Shown: positions 20,723 through 30,213 of the stretch, piece after piece | Layout of the letters: each line of letters starts with the position of its first letter | How positions within the stretch are numbered: the stretch's first letter is position 1 | Assembly (NCBI RefSeq): GCF_000515255.1 | Contig: NZ_KI911559.1 | Coordinates: 3,166,693 to 3,230,692, forward strand | Length of the DNA stretch: 64,000 bases | DNA from: Rhodovibrio salinarum DSM 9154 | GTDB taxonomy: Bacteria > Pseudomonadota > Alphaproteobacteria > Kiloniellales > Rhodovibrionaceae | Direction: 5' to 3' | Notes under the pieces: generated by a model | Told to the model about the DNA's origin: nothing | The model's input: the letters and a program-made list of their open reading frames with translations, nothing else | Databases searched by the model: none | Made by a program: the position numbers and the translations under genes

Positions 20723-20824
20723 ATCTGCACCTACTCCCGTTTTGCTAGTTGCACCTAGCTGGAATACCGCTTTCCGTCTCGAACGCGGCTGTTGAGACCG
20801 CGATACAGACGATCGCGGCGGTTA

Positions 20825-20846
20825 CCGGCCGGCCTTAGCCGGCCGG
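20825..20846 (-). promoter_or_regulatory. pufQ-pufB intercistronic hairpin
   Basis: CCGGCCGGC (20825-20833) is the reverse complement of GCCGGCCGG (20838-20846), giving a 9-bp stem with a 4-base loop. It lies between pufQ and pufB, where puf mRNA processing and segmental stability elements are known in Rhodobacter. No T-run follows on the transcribed strand. Confidence 0.55.
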
Positions 20847-20865
20847 GTTCTCGCGTGGGCTGACC

Positions 20866-21096
20866 TCAGCCCATGAACGCGAAGGGGACGTATGTGTCCG
20901 CTGCCGCCCGCGCCTCGGCGAGCAGGGACAGCCGCTCGCCCGGCACCGCATGCGCGCCGCTTGGCAACACCCGCCCGACCATGGCCGCAACCAGGAAGAT
21001 CGGCAGGCTCACCGCCATCAGCAGGCGATACTCGAAGGAGTCCCCTTTGCGGTGTTTCTTGTCGCCAGTCGCGGCGATCCGGTTACGATCCGGCAT
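20866..21096 (-). CDS. pufQ: PufQ
   Basis: 76 residues from the ATG with GGGAGG upstream; the same frame is open for 43 more codons upstream with no usual similarity. One membrane helix (FEYRLLMAVSLPIFLVAAMVG region, about 25-43) and the conserved end RLSLLAEARAAADTYVPFAFMG (split as RLSLLAEARAAAD and TYVPFAFMG). PufQ stimulates bacteriochlorophyll formation, possibly as a porphyrin carrier. Position between bchZ and pufB is the classic one. A small 7-bp hairpin at 21123-21143 lies between bchZ and this start. Confidence 0.88.
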   Translation of the reverse strand: MPDRNRIAATGDKKHRKGDSFEYRLLMAVSLPIFLVAAMVGRVLPSGAHAVPGERLSLLAEARAAADTYVPFAFMG

Positions 21097-21221
21097 GTCC
21101 TTGTCCTCCCAGTTATAGGCCGAGCGGCCTTCGTTCGGCCGCTGCCAGGCAGCGGCGCGGCGCGCCTGGGTCGCCCCCTCGGCGCGGTTCCGGTCTGGAG
21201 CCGGGGTCAGGTGCACCACCG

Positions 21222-22697
21222 TCATGCCGCAGCTCCGGTATTCAGGGCCCCGCGTGCGGCGTCGACGTGCTCGGCAGCCACACGGGGAACGCCGTTCTGG
21301 CGGGCGATCGCCTCAGCGCGTTCGCGCAGGCGCTTGGCGGCGGAAATCCGCACCAGGAACGGCTGTGTTTCGATGTATGCGTCCAGCTTGGCCTGCGCCG
21401 CGTCCGCCCAGGGCAGCGTCTGCTCCAGATCCAGCTGCGCCTGGCCACGGGCCGGCGTCGCGTCCGCCGTATCCATTTGCGTGGACAGCGGCAGGATGTT
21501 GAACAGCGCGTCGAACAGCTGGTTGCAGAACTCCTGGACGACGTAGGTCGCACCCGCGTAGCCCATGAACGGTGTGCCCGTGCTGCGCCGGACGATCGCC
21601 CCGGGGAAGGACGCCGGAACGTACATCGCCCGCCCCCCGGCCTCGGCGTTGTACATCCGTTCGTTGTAGGAGCCGAACAGGACAAGCGGCGTGTTCTCCT
21701 GCACGTCGCGGCGGACCTGGGCGTTATCCGGCTTCTTGCCGGGCTTCCGGGCGTGATGGAACGCGCAGGGCACGCCCATCTCGTCTTCTAGGAACTTGCG
21801 CAAGCCGCGGGTGTAGGTTTCGCTTGCGACCACGCCGAAGCTGGAGGTCGCGAAGAAATCCTGCGTCACCGAGCGCCAGAGGTCCCACACCGGTTTCAGC
21901 GTCGTGTGCTTCTCCTGCTCGATGAACGGCTCCGGGTCGGCGCCGGTCAACTCGCCCAGCGTGCGAAGGAACTTGGTGGTCGAGAACACGCCGATCGGGG
22001 CCTGCAGGTACGGCCGGTCGAGCGCCTCGCAGAGCTTCCGCCCGAACTCGCGGTACATGCAGATGTTCACGTCCGCGTTATTCAACCGCGGAATGTCCAG
22101 CACATGACTGCCGAGCGGGAACACCATGTTCACTTCGCAACCGATCCCTTCGACCAAGCGACGGATCTCGGCCAAGTCACTCGGCATGTTGAAGGTGCCG
22201 AAGATCGGTCCGATGATGTTCACCCGGGGCTTGTCCTGCCCCTCCCGGCGCTTGGGCTTATCCGTCTTGCCCTTCTTGGGCCCGAATTCAGTCCATAGCC
22301 AGTTAATCGCGCGGTCGGCCGCTTGCCATTGATCCTCGTCAATGGTGCGACAAAGGAACCTACGAAGATTACTTCCTTCGGGCGTGACTCCACCGCCGAT
22401 CATTTCAGCGATCGAGCCTGTGACCACGACAGCGGGCAAGTCGTTGTCCTGAGTCGCCGAGGCACGTTTGAGATTTTCTTCCGTGCCGGTCATTGACAAT
22501 TCGTCTTCCGACAGGCCGGTCACGGTGATCGGCAGTTCGTGCGGCGGCAGGCCGTCGGTGTAGTGCAGCACCGAGGTCACCGGCAGGTTCTCGCAGCCCA
22601 CCGGGCCGTCGATCACCACCCGCATCCCCTGGATCGCGGTGAAGGTGTAGATGGCGCCCCAGTAGCCCCCGGCGCGGTCGTGATCGAGTACGAGCAT
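21222..22697 (-). CDS. bchZ: Chlorophyllide a reductase subunit Z
   Basis: 491 residues from the ATG giving [17 protein letters not shown]; the frame is open upstream inside bchY but without similarity. BchZ is the NifK-like partner of BchY in chlorophyllide oxidoreductase, which reduces ring B. Visible: [22 protein letters not shown] with a cluster cysteine, [18 protein letters not shown], and [14 protein letters not shown] near the C terminus. Gap of 5 bases from bchY, indicating one transcript. Confidence 0.96.
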   Translation of the reverse strand: MLVLDHDRAGGYWGAIYTFTAIQGMRVVIDGPVGCENLPVTSVLHYTDGLPPHELPITVTGLSEDELSMTGTEENLKRASATQDNDLPAVVVTGSIAEMIGGGVTPEGSNLRRFLCRTIDEDQWQAADRAINWLWTEFGPKKGKTDKPKRREGQDKPRVNIIGPIFGTFNMPSDLAEIRRLVEGIGCEVNMVFPLGSHVLDIPRLNNADVNICMYREFGRKLCEALDRPYLQAPIGVFSTTKFLRTLGELTGADPEPFIEQEKHTTLKPVWDLWRSVTQDFFATSSFGVVASETYTRGLRKFLEDEMGVPCAFHHARKPGKKPDNAQVRRDVQENTPLVLFGSYNERMYNAEAGGRAMYVPASFPGAIVRRSTGTPFMGYAGATYVVQEFCNQLFDALFNILPLSTQMDTADATPARGQAQLDLEQTLPWADAAQAKLDAYIETQPFLVRISAAKRLRERAEAIARQNGVPRVAAEHVDAARGALNTGAAA

Positions 22698-22702
22698 GGC
22701 TC

Positions 22703-24298
22703 TCAGGTCCCCACGCTGTCCGGAACGCCGGTGTCGCGCTTCTCGGCCTTCGCCGCGCGGCGCATCTTGCGCTTGGCCGACGGTACCTCGGTGAAGCCGT
22801 AGCCGGCCGTATGGCCCTGGCCGACGCCCTCGAAGAAGGACACCATCTCGCGGAAGCGGTCGGCCCCGGCGGTCTGGGTCTCCACGATCCCGGTCAGCGC
22901 GCCAATGCCGGCGGCACCGAACAGCGGCCGGGCGGAGACCATGTTGGTGAAGTAAATCGCCGGCCAGCCGAGCTCCTTCGCCTTCTGCACCAGCGGCGTC
23001 GTGCCGATCGACAGATCCGGGCGGACCTCCTGCATCGCCGCCGTGTCTTGCTCCAGCGCAGCGCGGTACTGCACGTGGCAGCCGTGCGCTTCGAGCCACT
23101 CGCGGTCGATCCGGCTCCATTCCGTGCGCGGGCAGGCCGTGCCGACGTAGGGCACCTCTGCTCCGGCCTCGATCAGCAGCCGCGCGACCAGCAGCTCCGA
23201 GCCCTCGTAGCCGGAGACCACCAGACGCCGGCCCTTCAGGCTGTGTTCGGCGAGCGCCGCCTGCACTGCCCGGCCCGCCTTCGCCTTGGCGGCGTCGATC
23301 TTGGACTCGGCCACACCGGCCGCCGCGCCGATGCGCTGCAGCCAATCGGTCGTCCCCTCCAGGCCAACCGGACCGGAGCCCACGACCGGGCGGCCAGCGC
23401 GATCGAACTGCTCAACGCAGCGGGTGTAGAAGGGATGCACCGCGCCCACGGCCACGCTGTCGAGCGCGGCGTAGAGGTCGCGCCACTCGCGCGTCGGCAC
23501 GTTCGGCGCCACCTTCAGGCCCATCGGCTCGATCATCTGACCGACACCGACCGGATCGGCCGGGAACATCTCGCCCAGCAGGGTGATCGTCGGCGCGTCC
23601 TCGACCAGGTTGCGCGGCTTGGCGACCGGACCGGCTTCAGCCTCCTCGCGGGCGTACTTCAGCATCGCGCCGGCCAGGATGTCCTTCGCTTCCGCATGGG
23701 TCGGCACGCCGAAACCCGGCACGTCGATGCCGATCACGCGCACGCCGTTGATCTCTTTCGGCAGGCGGTCGAGCGGGATGCCGGAGGCGGTGGGCACGCA
23801 CAGATTGATGATCACCACGCAGTCGTAGCGCTCCGGATCGGCCATCTGCTCCACGCCGTTCCGGATGTCCTGGTACAACTCGCCGGTGACCAGCGTTTCG
23901 GAGTTGAATGGCACGTAGCCAACCGTCCGCCGCGCGCCGTAGAAGTGCGAGGTAAAGCTCAGGCCGTAGACGCAGCAGGCCGACCCCGACAGGATCGTCG
24001 CGGTGCGGCGCATCCGCAGCCCCACCCGCAGCGAGCCAAACGCCGGGCACATCGACTGCGGCTGGTCGTGCGGGCCCTGAGGGTAGTCCTCCGCCAGCTT
24101 GGCCAGCGTCTCGGACTTGCCGGCCTTCCGCGCGGCGTCCATCAGGGTCTGTTTGCCGCCGTGGCAACCGCCCTCGGCAACGGCCTTGGCCGCAGCCTGC
24201 TCGATCGGTTCGCTCGGCGCACCCGTCGCGGGCGCGTCGTCGGCCGGCTTACCGGAGGCCTCAAGGCCCTGGATGCGATTGTCCGTCGTGTCGGTCAT
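22703..24298 (-). CDS. bchY: Chlorophyllide a reductase subunit Y
   Basis: 531 residues from the ATG giving [17 protein letters not shown], preceded by AGGGGCCG. BchY, the NifD-like subunit, holds the 4Fe-4S cluster with BchZ and the chlorophyllide site. Cysteine-containing motifs [34 protein letters not shown] and [12 protein letters not shown] are present. The first 60 residues form an Ala-rich leader. Eleven bases separate it from bchX. Confidence 0.96.
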   Translation of the reverse strand: MTDTTDNRIQGLEASGKPADDAPATGAPSEPIEQAAAKAVAEGGCHGGKQTLMDAARKAGKSETLAKLAEDYPQGPHDQPQSMCPAFGSLRVGLRMRRTATILSGSACCVYGLSFTSHFYGARRTVGYVPFNSETLVTGELYQDIRNGVEQMADPERYDCVVIINLCVPTASGIPLDRLPKEINGVRVIGIDVPGFGVPTHAEAKDILAGAMLKYAREEAEAGPVAKPRNLVEDAPTITLLGEMFPADPVGVGQMIEPMGLKVAPNVPTREWRDLYAALDSVAVGAVHPFYTRCVEQFDRAGRPVVGSGPVGLEGTTDWLQRIGAAAGVAESKIDAAKAKAGRAVQAALAEHSLKGRRLVVSGYEGSELLVARLLIEAGAEVPYVGTACPRTEWSRIDREWLEAHGCHVQYRAALEQDTAAMQEVRPDLSIGTTPLVQKAKELGWPAIYFTNMVSARPLFGAAGIGALTGIVETQTAGADRFREMVSFFEGVGQGHTAGYGFTEVPSAKRKMRRAAKAEKRDTGVPDSVGT

Positions 24299-24309
24299 CG
24301 CCCGGCCCC

Positions 24310-25269
24310 TTACGCGTCCTCGTAAACCACTTCGAGCGACTTGCGCTGCGGCGCCACGCCGCCACACATGTCGGCCATCGTGGCCGGCTGCAGCTCGACG
24401 CCACGGCCAACATCCTCACCCTTGAACAGGTCGAGCAGCCCCTCATGCTCCAGCGGCGCGGGCAGGACCGGTGCGGCCTCGGCCGCGGCCAGGCCCAACT
24501 GCTCGAACAACGGGCCCCACGGGCCGCCGGGATAGCCGATGATCTCGTAGTTCGCGGATTTGCGGCGGATGTCGTCGTCCGCCGGGATTGAGGCGAGTAC
24601 CGGAATACCGACCTGGCCCGCGAAGGCCTTCGCCTCGCCGGTGCCATCGTCCTTGTTCACCACCAGACCGGCGACGCCGACGTTGCCGCCCATCCGGCGG
24701 AAATAGTCGACGGCCGAGCAGACGTTGTTGGCGACGTAGAGCGACTGTAGGTCGTTCGAGCCGACGACGATCACCTTCTGGCACATGTCGCGGGCGATCG
24801 GCAGACCGAAGCCGCCGCACACCACGTCACCCAGGAAGTCGAGCAGGACGTAGTCGAAGCCCCAGTCGTGGAAGCCCAGCTTCTCCAACAATTCGAAGCC
24901 GTGGATGATGCCCCGGCCGCCACAGCCGCGACCGACCTCCGGACCGCCAAGCTCCATCGCGAACACGCCGTCGCGCTTGAAGCAGACGTCGGAGATGTCG
25001 ACTTCCTCGCCAGCGGCCTTTTTCTTCGCGCTCGTCTCGATGATCGTGGGCGTGCTGCGCCCGCCGAACAGCAGCGAGGTGGTGTCGCTCTTCGGGTCGC
25101 ACCCGATCAGCAGGACGCGCTTGCCCTGCTGCGCCATCATGTAGCTGAGGTTGGCGAGCGTGAAGCTCTTGCCGATCCCGCCCTTGCCGTAGATCGCGAT
25201 GACCTGCGTCTCGCGCGCCTCACCCGGTTCGGCTGTCTGGTCCGGATTACTTGTGGCCGACGTTGTCAT
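24310..25269 (-). CDS. bchX: Chlorophyllide a reductase iron-sulfur ATPase X
   Basis: 319 residues. The ATG at 25269 overlaps the bchC stop (ATGA) and follows GGAGGGGC, which fixes the start; the TTG four codons earlier is unlikely. NifH-like dimer feeding electrons to BchYZ. P-loop GKGGIGKS at 28-35; cluster cysteines in [11 protein letters not shown] and [11 protein letters not shown]. Slightly shorter at the N terminus than many BchX proteins of about 330 residues. Confidence 0.97.
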   Translation of the reverse strand: MTTSATSNPDQTAEPGEARETQVIAIYGKGGIGKSFTLANLSYMMAQQGKRVLLIGCDPKSDTTSLLFGGRSTPTIIETSAKKKAAGEEVDISDVCFKRDGVFAMELGGPEVGRGCGGRGIIHGFELLEKLGFHDWGFDYVLLDFLGDVVCGGFGLPIARDMCQKVIVVGSNDLQSLYVANNVCSAVDYFRRMGGNVGVAGLVVNKDDGTGEAKAFAGQVGIPVLASIPADDDIRRKSANYEIIGYPGGPWGPLFEQLGLAAAEAAPVLPAPLEHEGLLDLFKGEDVGRGVELQPATMADMCGGVAPQRKSLEVVYEDA

Positions 25270-26216
25270 ATGCCCCTCCAATCCAGGACCATCTTAAGGC
25301 AGGCGGAGTCGCCAAAGGCGGTCCGATAGGCTTGTTCGGCGTCTGTCGCCGCCCGCCGGTGGGTAATCAGGCCATCCAAGGAAAGCGCGCCACTCTCGGC
25401 CAGATCGCGCGTGGCGTGCAGGTCGCTTTCGCGCCATTCCGCGGCGATCCGGATGCGCGCTTCCCGCATGAAGGCCTGCGGAAACGCAAACGACGGACGG
25501 TCGCTGTAAAAGCCCGCGAGAACGACCTCGCCGCCGAAGGCAAGACGTCCGATCAGTTCATCAAGCAGACCGGCATCGCCGCTCACGTCGTAGATCGCGG
25601 AATAGTCCCGTCGGCCATCATCCTCGGGCGCCACCACGGTGTAGCCCTGCGCCCCCTCACGGCGGGCGGGATCGGCCTCCCAGACCACCGGCGACTCACC
25701 GCCTAGCGCGAGCGTCACGCGCGCCAACAGCCGGCCCAGCGTGCCGTGACCGACGATCAGCTCGGGCAGCTTGGCATCCTTGGCCTGCAGTGCATGGTAC
25801 GCCGTCGCGGCCAGGGCCAGCAGCACGCCCCCCTCGCCCAGATCGTCGCTGACCTTCACCACCCGACTGGCCGGCACGACGACACGACTCGCAGCACCGC
25901 CGAACAGGCCGCGCACGTCGCCGAAGCAGCGCGCCCCGGGAACGAACACCCGGTCACCTTCCTGCAGACCGCTCTCACCATCGGCCTGACTGACCCGCCC
26001 CAGCGCCTCGTAGCCCGGCACCAGCGGATAGCCCATGCCCGGGAAGTGCGGCATCTGACCGGTCCAGAGCAGCCGCTCAGTGCCGGTCGAAATACCGGAA
26101 ACCTCCATGTCCACCACGATGTCGCCGGCAGCCGGAGCCGCGAGATCGAGCCGGCTCAGCGCCAGCTTCTCGGGCTCCTCCAATACGACGGCTGTGGCGT
26201 TCAGCGGCGGGGTCAC
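25266..26216 (-). CDS. bchC: 3-hydroxyethyl bacteriochlorophyllide a dehydrogenase
   Basis: 316 residues, GTG start with GGGAGGGGG upstream. Medium-chain dehydrogenase/reductase fold. BchC oxidises the C3 hydroxyethyl group to acetyl, giving bacteriochlorophyllide a. Typical segments: [21 protein letters not shown] (split as [14 protein letters not shown] and [20 protein letters not shown]), VFVPGARCF and the nucleotide-binding region around VGHGTLGRL. First gene after the tandem PpsR-type promoter; overlaps bchX. Confidence 0.96.
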   Translation of the reverse strand: MTPPLNATAVVLEEPEKLALSRLDLAAPAAGDIVVDMEVSGISTGTERLLWTGQMPHFPGMGYPLVPGYEALGRVSQADGESGLQEGDRVFVPGARCFGDVRGLFGGAASRVVVPASRVVKVSDDLGEGGVLLALAATAYHALQAKDAKLPELIVGHGTLGRLLARVTLALGGESPVVWEADPARREGAQGYTVVAPEDDGRRDYSAIYDVSGDAGLLDELIGRLAFGGEVVLAGFYSDRPSFAFPQAFMREARIRIAAEWRESDLHATRDLAESGALSLDGLITHRRAATDAEQAYRTAFGDSACLKMVLDWRGI

Positions 26217-26251
26217 GGCGGCCCCCTCCCGGTTTGATGGTTTTCGCTATG

Positions 26252-26295
26252 TGTCAGTCTAACGTGACGCAAGGCTATGTCAATCTAACCTTACG
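26252..26295 (-). promoter_or_regulatory. bchC promoter with tandem PpsR/CrtJ-type sites
   Basis: Two half-matching palindromes, TGTCAGTCTAACGTGACG (26252-26269) and TGTCAATCTAACCTTACG (26278-26295), both of the form TGT-N12-ACG, are separated by exactly 8 bp, the spacing known for cooperative CrtJ binding at bchC of Rhodobacter capsulatus. On the minus strand they embed a consensus -35 (TTGACA, 26278-26283) and, 16 bases on, a TAGACT -10. The upstream site overlaps the crtF stop codon, so bchC can be read both from crtEF and from its own promoter. Confidence 0.82.
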
Positions 26296-27479
26296 TTCCT
26301 TGTGGCTTTCCGTGCTGAGATGACGCGGCACAGGAACGGCTGGCGTGTGCGCCATTCCCGCACCGCTTCAAAGCCAGCATGTCTCAGAAATCCCCGCTGC
26401 TCCGCGGCGGTGCGAGCGCGGCCACGCCCCATCGCAAGCAGGTAGAAACCGAAGTACGCATCCCCGACCGGCGCCGCCGAGTCGTCGCTTGCCATCGGCT
26501 CCGCCACGACGACCGTGCCGCCGGCTGGCAGGGCGCTGTAAACGTTGGTCAACAGACGCTCTACCCGGGCGTCATCGTGGTCGTGCAGAATGCGCACCAG
26601 GGTGATCACGTCCGCCCCCTGCGGCAGCGGATCGGCGAAAAAGTCGCCCCCGTGCGTCGTCACCCAATCGTCGAGTCCGGCTGCGGCGATCTGCTGACGG
26701 GCGCGCTCTGCAACCGCCGGCAGATCGAACAACATCAGCTCCAACGCAGGCATGGACTCGGCTGCGGCGGTTAGGAACGCGCCATCCCCGCCGCCGACAT
26801 CGAGCAACCGGCGATGCTTGTGGAAGGGATAGGCCTCCAGCGCTTCCGCCGCGACGAGCGGCTGCGACTGCGCCATCAACTGCGAGTACGCGCCCACCTG
26901 CTCTGCCGGCAGGGTCTTGGGATCGTCGGTTTTGGCGTACGGCCAATATCCCCCGAGCTGCGTCGGCCCGCGTTCGCCGCGCAGCAGCGCGACCGGATCG
27001 GCCAAGTCGGCGTAGAGCATGGCGTGATGGTCGACCATCGCGGCGATCCCCGGACTGCCGACCACGACGGCCCCTTTAGGGCCCAAGCCGATCCGCCCGT
27101 CCGACCGGGTCTCCAGCAGCTTCAACGCGATCGCCGCCCGCACCAGCCGGTCAGCACCGTCAAGCGGCAGTGACACCCGCTGCGCCAGTTCCTCTCGCGT
27201 CTGCGGCCCGGCCCGCCACAGTAGATCGAACACGCCCAAATGCACGCAGCAGTACAGCACCTGCGCGTAGACGAAACCAGCCGTCAGGTCGAACAGATCG
27301 TGGGCCTGGCGCCGGGCGATCAGCCGGGTCAGGGGAAAACCCGCCGCCCAGCGCTGGAAACGTGCGCTGGCCAGCAGGCGGTTGCGCCAATCGGCCAGGC
27401 GATCGCGCAAACCGGCAGCCCCCCTGTCAGGCTGGGGCGCGTGGGCCTGGCGCTTTTGGGATGAGGGTGAAGCGGTCAC
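26280..27479 (-). CDS. crtF: Demethylspheroidene/hydroxyneurosporene O-methyltransferase
   Basis: 399 residues, GTG start with GAGGGGC upstream. SAM-dependent O-methyltransferase that methylates the C1 hydroxyl of acyclic carotenoids, the last kind of step in spirilloxanthin synthesis. N-terminal dimerisation/winged-helix part (about 60-140, RAGPQTREELAQRVSLPLDG), and SAM-binding LLDVGGGDGAFLTAAAE near residue 220, then LVRILHDHDDARVERLL. Lies between crtE and bchC, as in other purple bacteria; an 80-base gap follows crtE. Confidence 0.93.
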   Translation of the reverse strand: MTASPSSQKRQAHAPQPDRGAAGLRDRLADWRNRLLASARFQRWAAGFPLTRLIARRQAHDLFDLTAGFVYAQVLYCCVHLGVFDLLWRAGPQTREELAQRVSLPLDGADRLVRAAIALKLLETRSDGRIGLGPKGAVVVGSPGIAAMVDHHAMLYADLADPVALLRGERGPTQLGGYWPYAKTDDPKTLPAEQVGAYSQLMAQSQPLVAAEALEAYPFHKHRRLLDVGGGDGAFLTAAAESMPALELMLFDLPAVAERARQQIAAAGLDDWVTTHGGDFFADPLPQGADVITLVRILHDHDDARVERLLTNVYSALPAGGTVVVAEPMASDDSAAPVGDAYFGFYLLAMGRGRARTAAEQRGFLRHAGFEAVREWRTRQPFLCRVISARKATRNVRLD

Positions 27480-27559
27480 CGTTCGCCCCTCGCAATCGCG
27501 GGCGCGGGGTTGCGCACGCGTCGTTCAGACAGCCAAGCCCGCCTTCGGGGCGCCAGCGG

Positions 27560-28432
27560 TTACGCCGCCGCCTGGGCCAGCGACTTCGGCAGGAAGCGCT
27601 TGGTCTCGCTGCGGATCAGTTGGATCAGTTGATCCCGGCCGGGACATTGCGGGATCGACGCCACCGCGTCCTCCACCAGCGTGTTCAGGCGTGCCTTGGC
27701 GCCCTCCAGGCCCAGCTCACGCACCGCGCTCGGGCGGTCCAGGGCCTCGTCGCGGCCGGTTGGCTTACCCAGATCCTCCGCGTCGGCATAGACGTCCCGG
27801 ATATCGTCGGCGACCTGATAGGCCTCGCCCAGCTTGGCGCCAAGGGTGCGCCAGGGCTGGCCGTCCCGCCCGGCGGCTTCCGCGCCGATCACGGTGGCGG
27901 CCGCAAACAGCGAGCCGGTCTTGAGCTGCTCGTACTTGTCCAGCGGCACGCCGTTCGGCTCGCACTCCCAGGCCTGACCAGCGCAAATGCCGGACGGCAG
28001 CCCCACCGAACGACCAAGCGTGCGCAGCAGCGCGGGCAGCCGTTCCGGCGCGCTCGCCGCGGCATCGGCCAGCGTTTCGAAGGCCAACACGATCAACGCG
28101 TCGCCCGCCAGCACGGCCAGTCGCTCGCCATAAGCGACGTGCACCGACGGCTTGCCGCGGCGGACCTGCGCATCGTCGAAACAGGGCAGATCATCATGGA
28201 TCAGTGAGGCACAGTGCAGCATCTCGATCGCCGCCGCGGCGGCATTGGCCGCATCCGGCGCGTCGTCGCCGCAGGCGCCGGCCACCGCCAATGCCAGACG
28301 CGGCCGCATCCGCCCCCCACCCGGGAACACCGCGTAGCGTACCGCGTCCGCCAACCGCGGCGGGGAATCCGGCGACTCGCGCCGGGCCAAGACGTCCTGA
28401 AGGACGCTTTCAATCCGGGTCGAGGTGTCCAT
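27560..28432 (-). CDS. crtE: Geranylgeranyl diphosphate synthase
   Basis: 290 residues from the ATG at 28432 (AGGGGAG upstream). A start at 28504 is possible but would fall almost at the promoter boxes. Trans-prenyl diphosphate synthase supplying GGPP for carotenoids and the bacteriochlorophyll tail. First aspartate-rich motif in LIHDDLPCFDDAQVRRGKP, second in YQVADDIRDVYAD; GGGRMRPRL binds the allylic substrate. It heads the minus-strand crtEF-bchCXYZ-puf superoperon. Confidence 0.94.
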   Translation of the reverse strand: MDTSTRIESVLQDVLARRESPDSPPRLADAVRYAVFPGGGRMRPRLALAVAGACGDDAPDAANAAAAAIEMLHCASLIHDDLPCFDDAQVRRGKPSVHVAYGERLAVLAGDALIVLAFETLADAAASAPERLPALLRTLGRSVGLPSGICAGQAWECEPNGVPLDKYEQLKTGSLFAAATVIGAEAAGRDGQPWRTLGAKLGEAYQVADDIRDVYADAEDLGKPTGRDEALDRPSAVRELGLEGAKARLNTLVEDAVASIPQCPGRDQLIQLIRSETKRFLPKSLAQAAA

Positions 28433-28507
28433 ACTGCCGCACTCCCCTGCCAGGCTGTCCAGGTTGTGACCGTGGTCCCTGCCCCGCTCGGCCATCGCAG
28501 ACACGAG

Positions 28508-28551
28508 TGTCAGGTTTTATGGTCATTCATAAGTGTCATTATGACTAGACA
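28508..28551. promoter_or_regulatory. Tandem PpsR/CrtJ sites in the divergent crtE/crtD promoter
   Basis: A perfect TGT-N12-ACA palindrome, TGTCATTATGACTAGACA (28534-28551), and a one-mismatch copy, TGTCAGGTTTTATGGTCA (28508-28525), are separated by exactly 8 bp. They occupy the middle of the short crtE (-)/crtD (+) intergenic region, which is locally AT-rich. One repressor tetramer here could control both carotenoid arms. The sites and the spacing are seen; binding is inferred. Confidence 0.85.
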
Positions 28552-28617
28552 CCCCTTATCTGGCAAGTCAACGTCGACCGGGTCTCTTGCAAAGTTCCCA
28601 ACGCCCCGGGAGGTCGA

Positions 28618-30213
28618 GTGAAACGCGCAGGCGAACGCATCGTGGTCATCGGCGGCGGCGTAGCGGGCTTGGTCTCCGCCCTCAAACTCGCCGCGCGCGG
28701 ACTGGAGGTGACGTTGGTTGAACGCCAGAGTCACCTGGGTGGCAAGATGCGCGCCCTACCCGCCGGCGATACGGCCATCGACGCCGGCCCGACCGTGTTC
28801 ACGATGCGCCAGGTGTTCGACGAACTGGCGCAGGAACTGGGCGAGCGGCTGGAGGACATCGTCAGCCTGCGCCCGGCCGACCGGCTGGCCCGCCACGCCT
28901 GGGACGGCGACGACAGCGCCCCTGCTAAGCGCCTGGACCTGTTCGCCGACGTGACGCGCTCGGCGGAGGCCATCGCCGCCTTCAGCGGGCCAGCGGAAGC
29001 CAAGCGCTACAAGGCCTTCACCGAAGAAGCCCGCAAGATCTACGCGACGCTCGACCGCCCGTTCCTGCGGTCGCCCAAGGCGACCCCAGTCGGGCTGATG
29101 CAGCACGCCGGGCCGAAGGACCTATGGGGCATCAAGCCGTTCGACCGGCTGTGGGACGCGCTCGGCCGGCATTTCCACGACCCCCGGCTGCGCCAACTGT
29201 TCGGGCGCTACGCGACCTATTGCGGGTCCTCGCCGTTCCAGGCGCCGGCCACGCTGATGCTGGTCGCCCACGTCGAGCAAAGCGGTGTCTGGCTGATCGA
29301 TGGCGGCATGCACACCTTCGCTCAGGCTTTGGCCGAGCTGGCCCAACGCCACGGCGTCACGCTGTACACGGGCCGGGAGGTGCGGGAGATCGAACTCGCC
29401 GGCAACGCCGTCTCAGGCGTCCGGTTGGATGACGGCACGCACCTGCAAGCGGACGCGGTCGTGTGCAACGCCGACGTGGCGGCGCTGGCCGACGGCAAGC
29501 TGGGTCGGCGGGCCGCACGGGCAGCGCCGCAGACGCCGACGGAGATGCGCTCGCTGTCCGCCATGACCTGGACCTTCCTGGGGTCCGCCGGCGAGTTCCC
29601 GTTGCTGCACCACAATGTGCTGTTCTGCCGCGACTACAAGAAGGAATTCGCCGATATATTTGATCGCCGCCGCCTGCCGGACTCCGGCACGGTCTACATC
29701 TGCGCGCAGGATCGCAGCGACGGGGGAGAGCTGTCCGCGGCCGCCCGGGAGCGCGGATCCGAACGCCTGTTCATGCTGGTCAACGCACCGCCGACCGGCG
29801 ACCGCGACCGCTTCGACGAACCGGAGATCACCGCATGCGAGGAACGCCACCTGGCCCTGCTCAGCCGCTGCAACCTGGATTTGTCAATCGACCGTTCGAC
29901 CTGCACGGTGACCACGCCGAAGGACTTCGCCCGGCTGTTCCCGGGGACCGGCGGCGCGCTGTACGGACGGGCGAGTCACGGCTGGCGGGCGTCGTTCCAG
30001 CGTCCGCCGATCCGCACCAGGCTGACGGGTCTGTACCTGGCGGGGGGCAGCGCGCACCCGGGTCCGGGGGTGCCGATGGCGGCGATGTCGGGGCGTCTGG
30101 CGGCGGAGTGCCTGTTGGCGGACTGGGGCATCAGCGACCCAACACGGACGGCCCCGGGTTCGATCAGCCGGTCGCGCCGGGCGGCTACGTCTGGTGGTAC
30201 GTCGACGCGCTGA
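28618..30213 (+). CDS. crtD: 1-hydroxycarotenoid 3,4-desaturase
   Basis: 531 residues, GTG start preceded by GGGAGG. FAD-dependent phytoene-desaturase-family enzyme that adds the 3,4 double bond after CrtC hydration. Dinucleotide motif GGGVAG at 12-17, and C-terminal FAD motif GLYLAGGSAHPGPGVPMAAM. The last 30 or so residues (Ser/Arg/Thr-rich, ending GGTSTR) are encoded by DNA that also encodes the conserved CrtC N terminus, so this tail is shaped by the overlap. Confidence 0.94.
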   Translation: MKRAGERIVVIGGGVAGLVSALKLAARGLEVTLVERQSHLGGKMRALPAGDTAIDAGPTVFTMRQVFDELAQELGERLEDIVSLRPADRLARHAWDGDDSAPAKRLDLFADVTRSAEAIAAFSGPAEAKRYKAFTEEARKIYATLDRPFLRSPKATPVGLMQHAGPKDLWGIKPFDRLWDALGRHFHDPRLRQLFGRYATYCGSSPFQAPATLMLVAHVEQSGVWLIDGGMHTFAQALAELAQRHGVTLYTGREVREIELAGNAVSGVRLDDGTHLQADAVVCNADVAALADGKLGRRAARAAPQTPTEMRSLSAMTWTFLGSAGEFPLLHHNVLFCRDYKKEFADIFDRRRLPDSGTVYICAQDRSDGGELSAAARERGSERLFMLVNAPPTGDRDRFDEPEITACEERHLALLSRCNLDLSIDRSTCTVTTPKDFARLFPGTGGALYGRASHGWRASFQRPPIRTRLTGLYLAGGSAHPGPGVPMAAMSGRLAAECLLADWGISDPTRTAPGSISRSRRAATSGGTSTR

